Below are positions 1 to 6,200 of a DNA stretch of 8,577 bases, piece after piece. Positions within the stretch are counted from its first letter, which is position 1. Each line of letters opens with the position of its first letter. The stretch lies in contig CAMHDG010000055.1 in NCBI GenBank assembly GCA_946183815.1, positions 1-8,577 on the forward strand. Direction: 5' to 3'. The notes below the pieces were generated by a model. The model searched no databases. It saw only the letters and a program-made list of their open reading frames with translations, and had not been told where the DNA came from. Both the position numbers and the translations under genes were made by a program. This DNA is from an uncultured bacterium. Its GTDB lineage: Bacteria > Cyanobacteriota > Vampirovibrionia > Gastranaerophilales > Gastranaerophilaceae.

Positions 1-466
1 AAACATCAATAACTTTATTATATCTCCCGCCAACTTTTGAGATTAAATCAACCTCTGCAAAATTATCAACCGATATTCTTCCTATTCCGTTTTTGATAGC
101 AAAATCAAGTTCCTCTTCAGTTTTATTGTTACCATTAAACAAAACTTTATCAAGAGAAACACCTGCTTTTAAAACCGTAAAAATTTCACCCATAGAAACG
201 GTATCGAACCCAAAACCTTCACTATCAAGAATTTTAGATATAGCAGGAGTACAGAGTGCTTTAGATGCATACATCATTCTCGTATGCGGATACTTCTCAA
301 AAGCCTTTTTGTAATCATTACAAACTGCTCTCAAAGTATCTTCATCAATAACATAAAGCGGAGTCTGATATTGATTTGCCAAATCTGTCATATTACAACC
401 GCCAACAGTTAATATATTATTTTTTCTTTCAACAGTAACAGGTTTTAGTAGTTGATTAGTTGTCAT
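1..466 (-). CDS. lysA: Diaminopimelate decarboxylase, N-terminal part (runs off left edge)
   Basis: Reading the minus strand from the ATG at 466-464 gives 155 codons before the window ends. The protein is the start of a fold-III PLP-dependent decarboxylase of the DapDC/ornithine decarboxylase family, which converts meso-diaminopimelate to L-lysine in the cytoplasm, the last step of lysine synthesis. Visible motifs: 'YVIDEDTL' (38-45), the PLP-lysine motif YASKA (66-70, K69 expected to form the Schiff base), 'FGFDTVSMGE' (85-94, matching the family's D-x-x-S-x-G-E), 'NGNNK' (111-115, family HGNNK) and 'ISVDN' (131-135). The start is supported by an AAAGGA-type ribosome binding site just upstream (about 473-479). 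Only about a third of the usual ~420 residues is inside the window, so intactness cannot be judged. Ornithine/arginine decarboxylases of the same fold are the main alternative, but the SMGE and NNK motifs favour lysA. Confidence 0.9.
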   Translation of the reverse strand, partial: MTTNQLLKPVTVERKNNILTVGGCNMTDLANQYQTPLYVIDEDTLRAVCNDYKKAFEKYPHTRMMYASKALCTPAISKILDSEGFGFDTVSMGEIFTVLKAGVSLDKVLFNGNNKTEEELDFAIKNGIGRISVDNFAEVDLISKVGGRYNKVIDV

Positions 467-496
467 GCTCTCTTTCCTTTATAATTTATCTTTAAA

Positions 497-525
497 ATAA
501 TATACTAAAAATAGCCGAAATTCAA
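497..525 (-). promoter_or_regulatory. Predicted sigma70-type promoter of lysA
   Basis: On the minus strand there is TTGAAT (525-520), a 17-base spacer and TATTAT (502-497). Transcription would begin about 30 bases before the lysA ATG. That leaves no room for a lysine riboswitch in the leader, so no RNA-based lysine control is visible here. Confidence 0.6.
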
Positions 526-559
526 TATTTAAGCACATTTTTGCTTTATAAAAAATTAC

Positions 560-588
560 TTGCATTTCTGTGGAATACATGTTATAAT
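560..588 (+). promoter_or_regulatory. Predicted strong sigma70-type promoter for the 659-1312 gene
   Basis: TTGCAT (560-565), a 17-base spacer and a perfect TATAAT (583-588) lie upstream of the gene starting at 659. The expected start near 595 gives a leader of about 64 bases. It points away from the lysA promoter at 497-525, so the intergenic region is a simple divergent pair with about 34 bases between the two -35 boxes. Confidence 0.7.
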
Positions 589-658
589 TGCAAGGCTATA
601 CCTCAGTGTTTATAATAAGCAGTAATATAAATAAGTAAGATACTAGAAGGATTTTGTT

Positions 659-1312
659 ATGAGTATAAGAGAAGTATCCTCAACGGATACAAAAAATAAT
701 TTTCAGCATAAATTATTAACTTCAACTATCGCAGGTGCACTGGCAGGCGGGGGTTATAAAGCAACCCACAAAAATTGGATTTATAAAGGTTTACCATCAG
801 ACACTTTTGTTAGAGAAGTTGGTAGTAATTTAAGAAAAGATATGACATCAGATGAATTAAAAGAATCTGCAAAAATTAGCAAATTCTTGTCTAATGTTGT
901 CGATCCAGAGGTTAAGATGGAAACACTAAAACCGCAAATATTAGATAGCAAAGAACTGTCTGAGGCAATCAAAGCAACTCCTGACGAAACAGTTGAGCAG
1001 GCTATAAACAGAGTGTTTGCTCAACCTAAAGACAAGGCAAAACAAGATTTGCTTGATTTACAATTCAAAACAAAAGCAGACAAAAAATCAGGCAGAAACA
1101 CTGCCATTAAACTTATCAATGATAACTTTGATGCAAAAGAAAGAAAATTAGTAAAAAATTCCGAAACATCAGATAAAGTGTTTGATATGATAAAATCAAC
1201 GGCAAGAAAAATACAAGCAAAAGCAGTTGTTGCAACAGCACTTGTTACAGGTATTGCCGCAGGGGCATTATATATAGTTGCATCTGATGTTCCAAAAGAC
1301 AACAAAAAATAA
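659..1312 (+). CDS. Hypothetical protein with two hydrophobic segments, probably membrane-associated
   Basis: I do not recognise this 217-residue protein. Visible parts: a short polar N-terminus; a glycine-rich hydrophobic stretch at 19-33 ('LLTSTIAGALAGGGY', resembling a glycine-zipper helix); a long, highly charged, probably helical middle (about 50-185) rich in Lys, Asp and Glu, with no cysteines and no catalytic motif I can name; and a clear hydrophobic helix at about 188-208 ('AVVATALVTGIAAGALYIVA') followed by a short charged tail ending KDNKK. This suggests a helical protein anchored by its C-terminal helix, with the N-terminal segment possibly a second membrane contact. The start has a good site, AGAAGGA at 645-651, seven bases ahead of the ATG. 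It is a single-gene unit between its own promoter (560-588) and a hairpin terminator (1349-1383). Not apparently related in function to lysA or rnpB; function unknown. Confidence 0.8.
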   Translation: MSIREVSSTDTKNNFQHKLLTSTIAGALAGGGYKATHKNWIYKGLPSDTFVREVGSNLRKDMTSDELKESAKISKFLSNVVDPEVKMETLKPQILDSKELSEAIKATPDETVEQAINRVFAQPKDKAKQDLLDLQFKTKADKKSGRNTAIKLINDNFDAKERKLVKNSETSDKVFDMIKSTARKIQAKAVVATALVTGIAAGALYIVASDVPKDNKK

Positions 1313-1348
1313 GGCACGGACAAAGTTCCGCCTGACAAAACAGTACAC

Positions 1349-1383
1349 AAAAGAGGTTGTTTATACATAAAACGACCTCTTTT
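1349..1383. terminator. Bidirectional hairpin terminator between the 659 gene and rnpB
   Basis: Left arm 1349-1362 (AAAAGAGGTTGTTT) pairs with 1370-1383 through 14 pairs, one of them G-U, around a 7-base loop. Both arms have an A-tract on the outside, so the transcript ends in UUUU whichever strand is read. It lies 37 bases after the stop of the plus-strand gene and 10 bases beyond the 3' end of the minus-strand rnpB, so it probably serves both. Confidence 0.75.
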
Positions 1384-1393
1384 AACTATAAAA

Positions 1394-1733
1394 GCAAAGC
1401 AGTTCATAAGCCGTGTTCTGTTTCTCGATAATCATCTGTCTGGTATTGTAATTACTTACAATCTCTAGCGATTTTTCCAAAGTGGGCGAACAACCTTTAA
1501 CCTTTGATTTAATCTTGCATTCGGACTGGGTTTACCTAGCCGATACCTCTCGGTATCGCTGGTGATGCTCTTACCTCACCGTTGCACCATCTCCTGTGCT
1601 TTTCAGCCATCGGAAGTTAACATTTCTGTGGCACTGTCCACCATCTCACGATGTCCGGAGTTTCTCCGGAGTCCTGTTCTTGAATGCACGGACTTTCCTC
1701 ACTCATTGAGCGCGATTATCCGACTACTTTGCC
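1394..1733 (-). ncRNA. rnpB: RNase P RNA (bacterial type A)
   Basis: This is the catalytic RNA of ribonuclease P, which removes the 5' leader from precursor tRNAs. On the minus strand the universally conserved blocks occur in order: GAGGAAAGTCCG (about 1700-1689) near the 5' end, 'CAGTGCCACAGAAA', 'CCGATGGCTGAAAAGC', 'GGTAAGAGCATCACC' (matching GGTAAGAGCGCACC of other bacteria), 'AGGTAAACCC', 'GCAAGATTAAAT', and the 3' block ACAGAACACGGCTTATGAAC (about 1423-1404). The ends are set by helix P1: GCAAAGTAGT at the 5' end (1732-1723) pairs with ACTGCTTTGC at the 3' end (1403-1394), ten pairs including one G-U. The length of about 340 bases is typical of type A. No real protein gene lies here; the open frames at 1021-1407 and 1562-1807 are chance frames. 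It follows rplT on the same strand, separated by a terminator. Confidence 0.96.
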
Positions 1734-1769
1734 ATAGGTATATTAACACAAAAATGAGCCACTCAAAAG
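1734..1769 (-). promoter_or_regulatory. Possible rnpB promoter overlapping the rplT terminator
   Basis: On the minus strand TTTTGA, a 17-base spacer and TAATAT are followed, after seven bases (ACCTATG), by the first base of the RNase P RNA at 1733. The match is modest. The -35 and spacer lie inside the downstream arm of the hairpin at 1748-1785. The alternative is that rnpB is processed from read-through of rplT. Confidence 0.35.
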
Positions 1770-1785
1770 AGCGACTCATTTTTGT
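1748..1785 (-). terminator. Intrinsic terminator of the rpmI-rplT operon
   Basis: ACAAAAATGAG (1748-1758) pairs perfectly with CTCATTTTTGT (1775-1785); the inner CTC and GAG can extend the stem around an AAAA loop. On the minus strand the stem ends in TTTTTGTGTT. It begins 13 bases after the rplT stop codon and separates the operon from rnpB. Confidence 0.8.
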
Positions 1786-1798
1786 ATTTAATCTAAAA

Positions 1799-2152
1799 TT
1801 ATTTTAAAGCAGCCTTTGCCTGTTCAACAACAACCTCAAATGCTTCTTTGTCATTTACTGCCAAATCAGCCAACATTTTTCTGTTAACGATAATATCAGC
1901 CTTTTTGCAAGCATTAACAAATCTTGAATAACTCATACCTTGAGCACGAACTGCTGCGTTGATTCTAACAATCCAAAGACGACGCATATTACGTTTTGTA
2001 GCACGTCTGTCTCTGTATGCATATTTTAATGCTTTCATTACAGCACAATTAGCAACCTTAAATATTCTGCTTCTTGCACCCTTAAAACCTTTTGCTAACT
2101 TTAATATTTTTTTGTGTCTGTTGCGACATACATTTCCACGTTTTACTCTCAT
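1799..2152 (-). CDS. rplT: 50S ribosomal protein L20
   Basis: The 117-residue, very basic protein begins MRVKRGNVCRNRHKKILKLA and matches L20, which binds 23S rRNA early in large-subunit assembly. Family features seen: the arginine/lysine-rich N-terminal extension (1-60) with 'KGFKGARSRIFKVA', the block 'YAYRDRRATKRNMRRLWIVR' (45-64) and the globular C-terminal half with 'INAAVRAQGMSYSRFVNACKKA'. Length is normal for the family. A site AGGAGTG precedes the ATG. It lies 12 bases after rpmI in the same direction, the standard pairing, and ends in front of a strong terminator. In many bacteria L20 represses its own operon through a leader RNA; the leader here is short and I see no obvious copy of such a structure. 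Confidence 0.98.
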   Translation of the reverse strand: MRVKRGNVCRNRHKKILKLAKGFKGARSRIFKVANCAVMKALKYAYRDRRATKRNMRRLWIVRINAAVRAQGMSYSRFVNACKKADIIVNRKMLADLAVNDKEAFEVVVEQAKAALK

Positions 2153-2164
2153 TGTTCAACACTC

Positions 2165-2374
2165 CTATCTTGAATACTTCTTGTATGGTAACTCTTTTGA
2201 AACCAAATCTACGTTCCCTTTAGCGATTTCAATATCGTTAAACAGTTTACGTTTTCTTGATTCGGATTTGTGTTGAAGCAAGTGTCCGATACCTGCATGT
2301 CTTCTTGTGATTTTACCTGTTGCTGTGATTTTGTATCTCTTTGCAGCAGATTTGTGTGTTTTCATTTTTGGCAT
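2165..2374 (-). CDS. rpmI: 50S ribosomal protein L35
   Basis: The protein of 69 residues starts MPKMKTHKSAAKRYKITATG and has the L35 hallmarks: the MPKxKTHKSAAKRF-like N-terminus, 'GKITRRHAGIGHLLQHKS' and a basic C-terminus 'LPYKKYSR'. It is a small structural protein of the large ribosomal subunit. A longer frame from a TTG codon at 2416 exists, but the family always begins at MPK and the strong site AAGGAGA (about 2381-2388) lies before the ATG at 2374, so that start is chosen. It is the first gene of the two-gene unit rpmI-rplT; infC, which precedes rpmI in many bacteria, is absent, and a plus-strand gene lies upstream instead. Confidence 0.97.
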   Translation of the reverse strand: MPKMKTHKSAAKRYKITATGKITRRHAGIGHLLQHKSESRKRKLFNDIEIAKGNVDLVSKELPYKKYSR

Positions 2375-2441
2375 TTTATATCTCCTTTTCTGCTTAATTC
2401 GGGCAAGGCATACCAACGCACTATACTCCGACTGTTATATT

Positions 2442-2469
2442 AGTATAATATATCAAAATATATATGCAA
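2442..2469 (-). promoter_or_regulatory. Predicted promoter of rpmI-rplT
   Basis: On the minus strand TTGCAT (2469-2464), a 16-base spacer and TATACT (2447-2442) would start transcription near 2435 and give a leader of about 60 bases. The leader carries no hairpin that I can recognise as an L20 binding site. Confidence 0.6.
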
Positions 2470-2529
2470 GCGAATAAAAAAATTTATTAAACTTTGTAAA
2501 TACAAACGGTAAAAAAATTTTTTCAGCGG

Positions 2530-2541
2530 TATTATAAAGGT
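2530..2541 (+). promoter_or_regulatory. Candidate -10 element giving a leaderless start
   Basis: TATTAT (2530-2535) is followed by six bases and then directly by the ATG at 2542, so the transcription start would fall on or beside the start codon. The bases at the matching -35 position (about 2507-2512) are a poor match. The AAAGG at 2536-2540 is too close to the ATG to act as a normal ribosome binding site. Confidence 0.35.
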
Positions 2542-2778
2542 ATGAACAAAGCACTTTTATATGTAGCAGGAATATTTACGGCAGGCTGTGCGTTAATGTC
2601 AACCGCACGCAATGATAATTTTTTCAATCCAAATAAGGATACTTATAACAATATCGTTCAAAAAGACGGAACAATTGTTGAGTACGGACACATAAGAAAC
2701 AGATTGCCGAAAAATATAATGAGAATATATAAACCAAGTACTTATGCTTTCGTTCAAAAGAACGGGATAAAAATATAA
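2542..2778 (+). CDS. Small predicted exported protein, possible lipoprotein, unknown function
   Basis: I do not recognise this 78-residue product. Its N-terminus has a short secretion signal: one lysine, then the hydrophobic run 'ALLYVAGIFTAGCALM'. The 'FTAGC' with Cys16 looks like a lipobox (consensus L-A/S-G/A-C), although Thr at -3 is not ideal and the signal is short. The rest (about 62 residues after Cys16) is polar: 'FNPNKDTYNNIVQKDGTIVEYGHIRNRLPKN', then 'IYKPSTYAFVQKNGIKI'. The 'KDGTIVEYG' piece could be a beta-strand turn. No other ATG/GTG/TTG start lies upstream in frame before a stop, so the start is fairly safe despite the missing ribosome site. The next terminator-like hairpin is at 2853-2893. 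That the frame begins with a signal-like helix is the main reason to believe it is real. Confidence 0.6.
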   Translation: MNKALLYVAGIFTAGCALMSTARNDNFFNPNKDTYNNIVQKDGTIVEYGHIRNRLPKNIMRIYKPSTYAFVQKNGIKI

Positions 2779-2852
2779 AAAAATAATTCTATTCAGATAT
2801 AACAATATATTAAAGGAATTATAAAACAAAAATTTAACACTCAACGAAACTG

Positions 2853-2893
2853 ACTGCATAAATATAATATATTTATGCAGTTTTATTTTTTTT
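2853..2893 (+). terminator. Intrinsic terminator after the small exported protein
   Basis: ACTGCATAAATAT (2853-2865) and ATATTTATGCAGT (2869-2881) form a 13-pair stem; in practice the innermost pairs would open into the loop. It is followed by a long T-rich run (2882-2893). It lies 75 bases after the stop at 2778 and just ahead of the tRNA gene, shielding the tRNA from read-through. Confidence 0.8.
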
Positions 2894-2897
2894 GATA

Positions 2898-2903
2898 TAT
2901 AAT
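2898..2903 (+). promoter_or_regulatory. -10 box of the tRNA-Glu gene
   Basis: A perfect TATAAT lies 10 bases before the tRNA's first base. No good -35 box is seen; the corresponding position falls in the 3' arm of the preceding terminator stem. Confidence 0.5.
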
Positions 2904-2913
2904 ATAAATACAC

Positions 2914-2985
2914 AGCGGTATCGTCTAGTGGTTAGGACGGCAGATTCTCATTCTGCAAACACGGGTTCAATTCCCGTTACCGCCG
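2914..2985 (+). tRNA. tRNA-Glu (anticodon CUC)
   Basis: A cloverleaf can be drawn: acceptor strand AGCGGTA (2914-2920), T8, the D arm with 'GTCTAGTGGTTAGGAC', an anticodon stem GCAGA/TCTGC around the loop TTCTCAT (anticodon CTC, reads GAG), a T arm ACGGG-TTCAATT-CCCGT, then the 3' acceptor strand TACCGCC (2978-2984) and discriminator G2985. The 'TCGTCTAG' after the acceptor is typical of bacterial tRNA-Glu. The CCA end is not encoded and must be added. Oddly, the first pair would be A1 with C72, a mismatch; the other six acceptor pairs are Watson-Crick. The gene is followed at once by nine T residues (2986-2994), which probably help end transcription. Confidence 0.93.
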
Positions 2986-3027
2986 TTTTTTTTTGTGATT
3001 ATACTAAAATTGTGGTTCAAAATAATT

Positions 3028-3126
3028 ATTGCTCCACACCCCACCCCTTTCCAAGTCGGAGAGGGAGTTCGTAACAATTAAAAACGTTTCTCCACCAACT
3101 TATAAGAGGTTAGGTGGAGGGGCAAT
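3028..3126. repeat. Imperfect inverted-repeat element (REP/MITE-like)
   Basis: About 99 bases with G/C-rich, purine/pyrimidine-skewed ends in an otherwise AT-rich spacer. The left end ATTGCTCCACACCCCACCCC and the reverse complement of the right end, ATTGCCCCTCCACC, start with the same ATTGC and stay related but imperfect for about 25 bases. The inner part 'CCCCTTTCCAAGTCGGAGAG' followed by 'GG' and ending in 'AACAATT' resembles the element at 8513-8550. No gene is seen in 2995-3160; the piece carries no open frame of interest. Confidence 0.5.
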
Positions 3127-3160
3127 AAATTTCTTAACATAAACTGGTTCTCGATAACAT

Positions 3161-3196
3161 AAAAAAAAAGCAACGGATATATTATATATCCGTTGC
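3161..3196 (-). terminator. Intrinsic terminator of nifJ
   Basis: GCAACGGATATAT (3170-3182) and ATATATCCGTTGC (3184-3196) form a 13-pair palindrome whose centre must open as a loop. On the minus strand it is followed by nine T residues (3169-3161). It lies 38 bases beyond the nifJ stop codon. Confidence 0.9.
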
Positions 3197-3234
3197 CTTG
3201 TTTTTATTTCATAAATGATAACAAATCACTTATT

Positions 3235-6200
3235 TTATCTGACTAATTCACCAACTGCTTTGAACATTTCCATACGTTTGTGAGCATCAGCCTCTGCTTT
3301 AGCATACAATGCTTCAGCAGCATCAGGGTTAGTCTTTAACAATGACTTATAACGACCTTCAGATCTGATAAAGTCTTGGTATGCACCCTTAGGATCTTTA
3401 GCATCCCAACTGAACGGTTGTTCAAGAGCCGGATTGTATCTGTAAAGTGGGAAGTATCCTGCTTCAACCGCTCTCTTTTGTTCAGTTTGAGTCTTGCTCA
3501 TATCAATACCGTGAGCAATACAAGGAGCGTAAGCAAATATGATAGATGGGCCATCATACGCTTCTGCTTCTTGGAATGCCTTAAGAGTTTGATTTCTGTC
3601 TGCACCTAATGCAACTGATGCAACATATACATAACCGTAAGACATACTCATTAAGCCCATGTTCTTCTTGTAAGTTGGTTTACCGCCTGTAGCAAACTTC
3701 GCAACAGCAGCGGTAGGTGTTGATTTAGATGCTTGACCACCGGTATTTGAGTAAACCTCTGTATCAAGAACAAGGATATTAACATTCTTGTTTTGAGCAA
3801 GAACGTGGTCAATACCGCCGTATCCGATATCGTTTGCCCAACCGTCACCACCGATTATCCAGATAGATTTATCGGTAAAGTAGTCTTGAAGTTCTTTGAT
3901 TTTAGCACAGATTTCGCAACCGCAATCGTCTTTCTTCGCTAACAATGCCTGTACTCTTTCTTGCGCTTCACGTGCTTCAGGAGTTTTTGAATTATCCCAG
4001 TGTTCCAAACAAGCCTTGAAAGCATCCTTCATTTCTTGTGGAGCATCAGGGTTTTCAATAGCCTTTTCAACATAAGTTTTCAAGGTTGCTCTATTTGCAT
4101 CTACTGCCAATCTCATACCGAAACCAAACTCAGCGTTATCTTCAAATAATGAGTTAGCCCAAGCAGGTCCTCTGCCTTCTTTTGTAGTTGTGTATGGAAT
4201 TGTCGGGAATGTACCTGAATAGATTGAAGAACAACCTGTTGCGTTAGCAACGATAGCATTTTCACCAAACAATTGAGAAACAAGTTTAACATAAGGTGTT
4301 TCACCACAACCTGCACAAGCGCCTGAGAATTCAAACAATGGCTTTCTCAACATTGCACCCTTAAGTGTTTTTGTTGTGTTTTTACCCATTACATTATCAG
4401 GTAACTCGTCAAAGTATTTTTCATTAACTAACTCGCCTGCTTCAACCTCTTTTTCAATAGTTGACCAAGTAAGTGCCTCTTTACCTGCAATTTTGTTCAT
4501 AGGACATTGGTCTAAACATACACCGCAACCAGTACAGTCTTCGCAGTAAACCTGAACTTTGAATTGTTCGCCATTTGCGTTAGGTTTAGCATCAACAGTC
4601 TTGAATGATGCAGGAGCATTAGTTAAACTATCCTTTTCTGCAAGTTTTGTTCTGATAGCAGCGTGAGGACATGCAGAAGCACAAACACCGCATTGAGCAC
4701 AAGTTTCAGCGTTCCAGTGCGGAACTCTAGGTGCAATACCACGTTTTTCTAAACATGCTGTACCTGTTGGGATAACACCGTCAACTGACATTGCTGAAAC
4801 AGGGATATCGTCACCTTTTTGTCTCATTGATGGTTCAATGATTTTCTTTGCAAAATCATCTGCATCATCTGAAATCAATTTGATTTCGTCTGCGTGAGCA
4901 ACACCGTCTAATGATGATGGAACTACAACTTCTTCTGTTGCATCAACTGCTGCATCAATTAATGCAAGGTTCATATTTACAACGTCATCGCCTTTTTTCT
5001 TAAAGGTTTTTGTTGTCATAGCCTTCATACCTTCTAATGCTTGTTCAAACGGTATAATACCTGAAACCTTGAAATATGCAACCATCATTACTGTGTTTGC
5101 ACCTTTACCACGTAAACCCGGTTGTTGTTTAATCAATTCTTCTGCGTTTACGTTGTAGAACTTAACTTTCTTGTTAATAATAGTTTCTTGCATATCTCTT
5201 GTTAAGTGAGAGAAAGCCTCTTCCTTAGACCAAGGCGAATTAAGCAAGAACGTACCGCCTTCTTTAATACCTTTAAGCAAGTCATATCTTCCGATATAAG
5301 CGTGTGCAGAACAAGATACAAAGTCAGGTGCAGTAATCAAATATGTAGATTTGATGTGTTGATCACCGAATCTCAAGTGAGAAACAGTTACACCAAATGA
5401 TTTTTTAGAGTCATAAGCAAAGTATGCCTGAGCATCTTTGTCAGTATATTGACCGATAATCTTAATTGAGTTTTTGTTAGCACCAACAGTACCGTCTGAA
5501 CCAAGACCCCAGAACATACAGTTTGTAGTTCCTTCAGGTTCTGTAACGATATGTTCTGAATAGTCTAATGATTTATGAGTAACATCATCTTCAATACCAA
5601 CTGTGAAACCGTGGAAACCGTTGTTTGCAAGGTGCTTATAAACAGCAAGTACCATTGACGGAGTAAATTCTTTTGAAGATAAACCATAACGTCCGCCAAT
5701 AATTCTGATATCCTTACCTTGAAGAGCTGCAACAACATCCAAGTACAATGGTTCACCGATTGAACCTGCTTCTTTTGTTCTGTCAAGAACTGCAATTCTC
5801 TTAACGCTTGAAGGAAGAGCTTCGTTAAATCTCTTAACATCAAATGGTCTGTATAATCTAACCTTAACCAAACCGTATTTAGTACCTCTTGTAGAATTCA
5901 AGTAGTTGATTGTTTCTTCGATAGTTTCACAACTTGAACCAATAGCAACAATTACGTCTGTCGCATCAGGAGCACCAACATAATCAAACGGATGATATTG
6001 ACGTCCTGTAATTTTTGCAACTTTGTCCATATATTCTTGAACAATATCAGGTACTGCGTCATAGTATTTGTTAACTGTTTCACGACCTTGGAAGTAAACA
6101 TCGGTGTTTTGCGCACCAACCTTACATATAGGATGTTCCGGTCTTAATGCTCTTTGTCTGAATTCTTCAATATATTTAGGTTCAACTAAAGATTTAATAT

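Noticed and set aside
467..658. Lysine riboswitch or other leader RNA in front of lysA.
   Set aside because: The predicted leader is about 30 bases, far too short, and no riboswitch-like conserved blocks are seen.
1021..1807. Open frames of 128 codons (minus, 1021-1407) and 81 codons (plus, 1562-1807).
   Set aside because: The first is antisense to the 659 gene and the second lies across the RNase P RNA; neither has a ribosome site or a recognisable product.
2165..2416. Longer rpmI reading from a TTG codon at 2416.
   Set aside because: L35 proteins start at MPKxKTHK, which has its own ribosome binding site.
2599..2913. Minus-strand frame of 104 codons giving a very hydrophobic product.
   Set aside because: It is antisense to the small exported-protein gene and crosses its terminator and the tRNA promoter; hydrophobicity follows from the AT-rich sequence.
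2892..3074. Plus-strand frame of 60 codons.
   Set aside because: It runs straight through the tRNA-Glu gene and into the inverted-repeat element.
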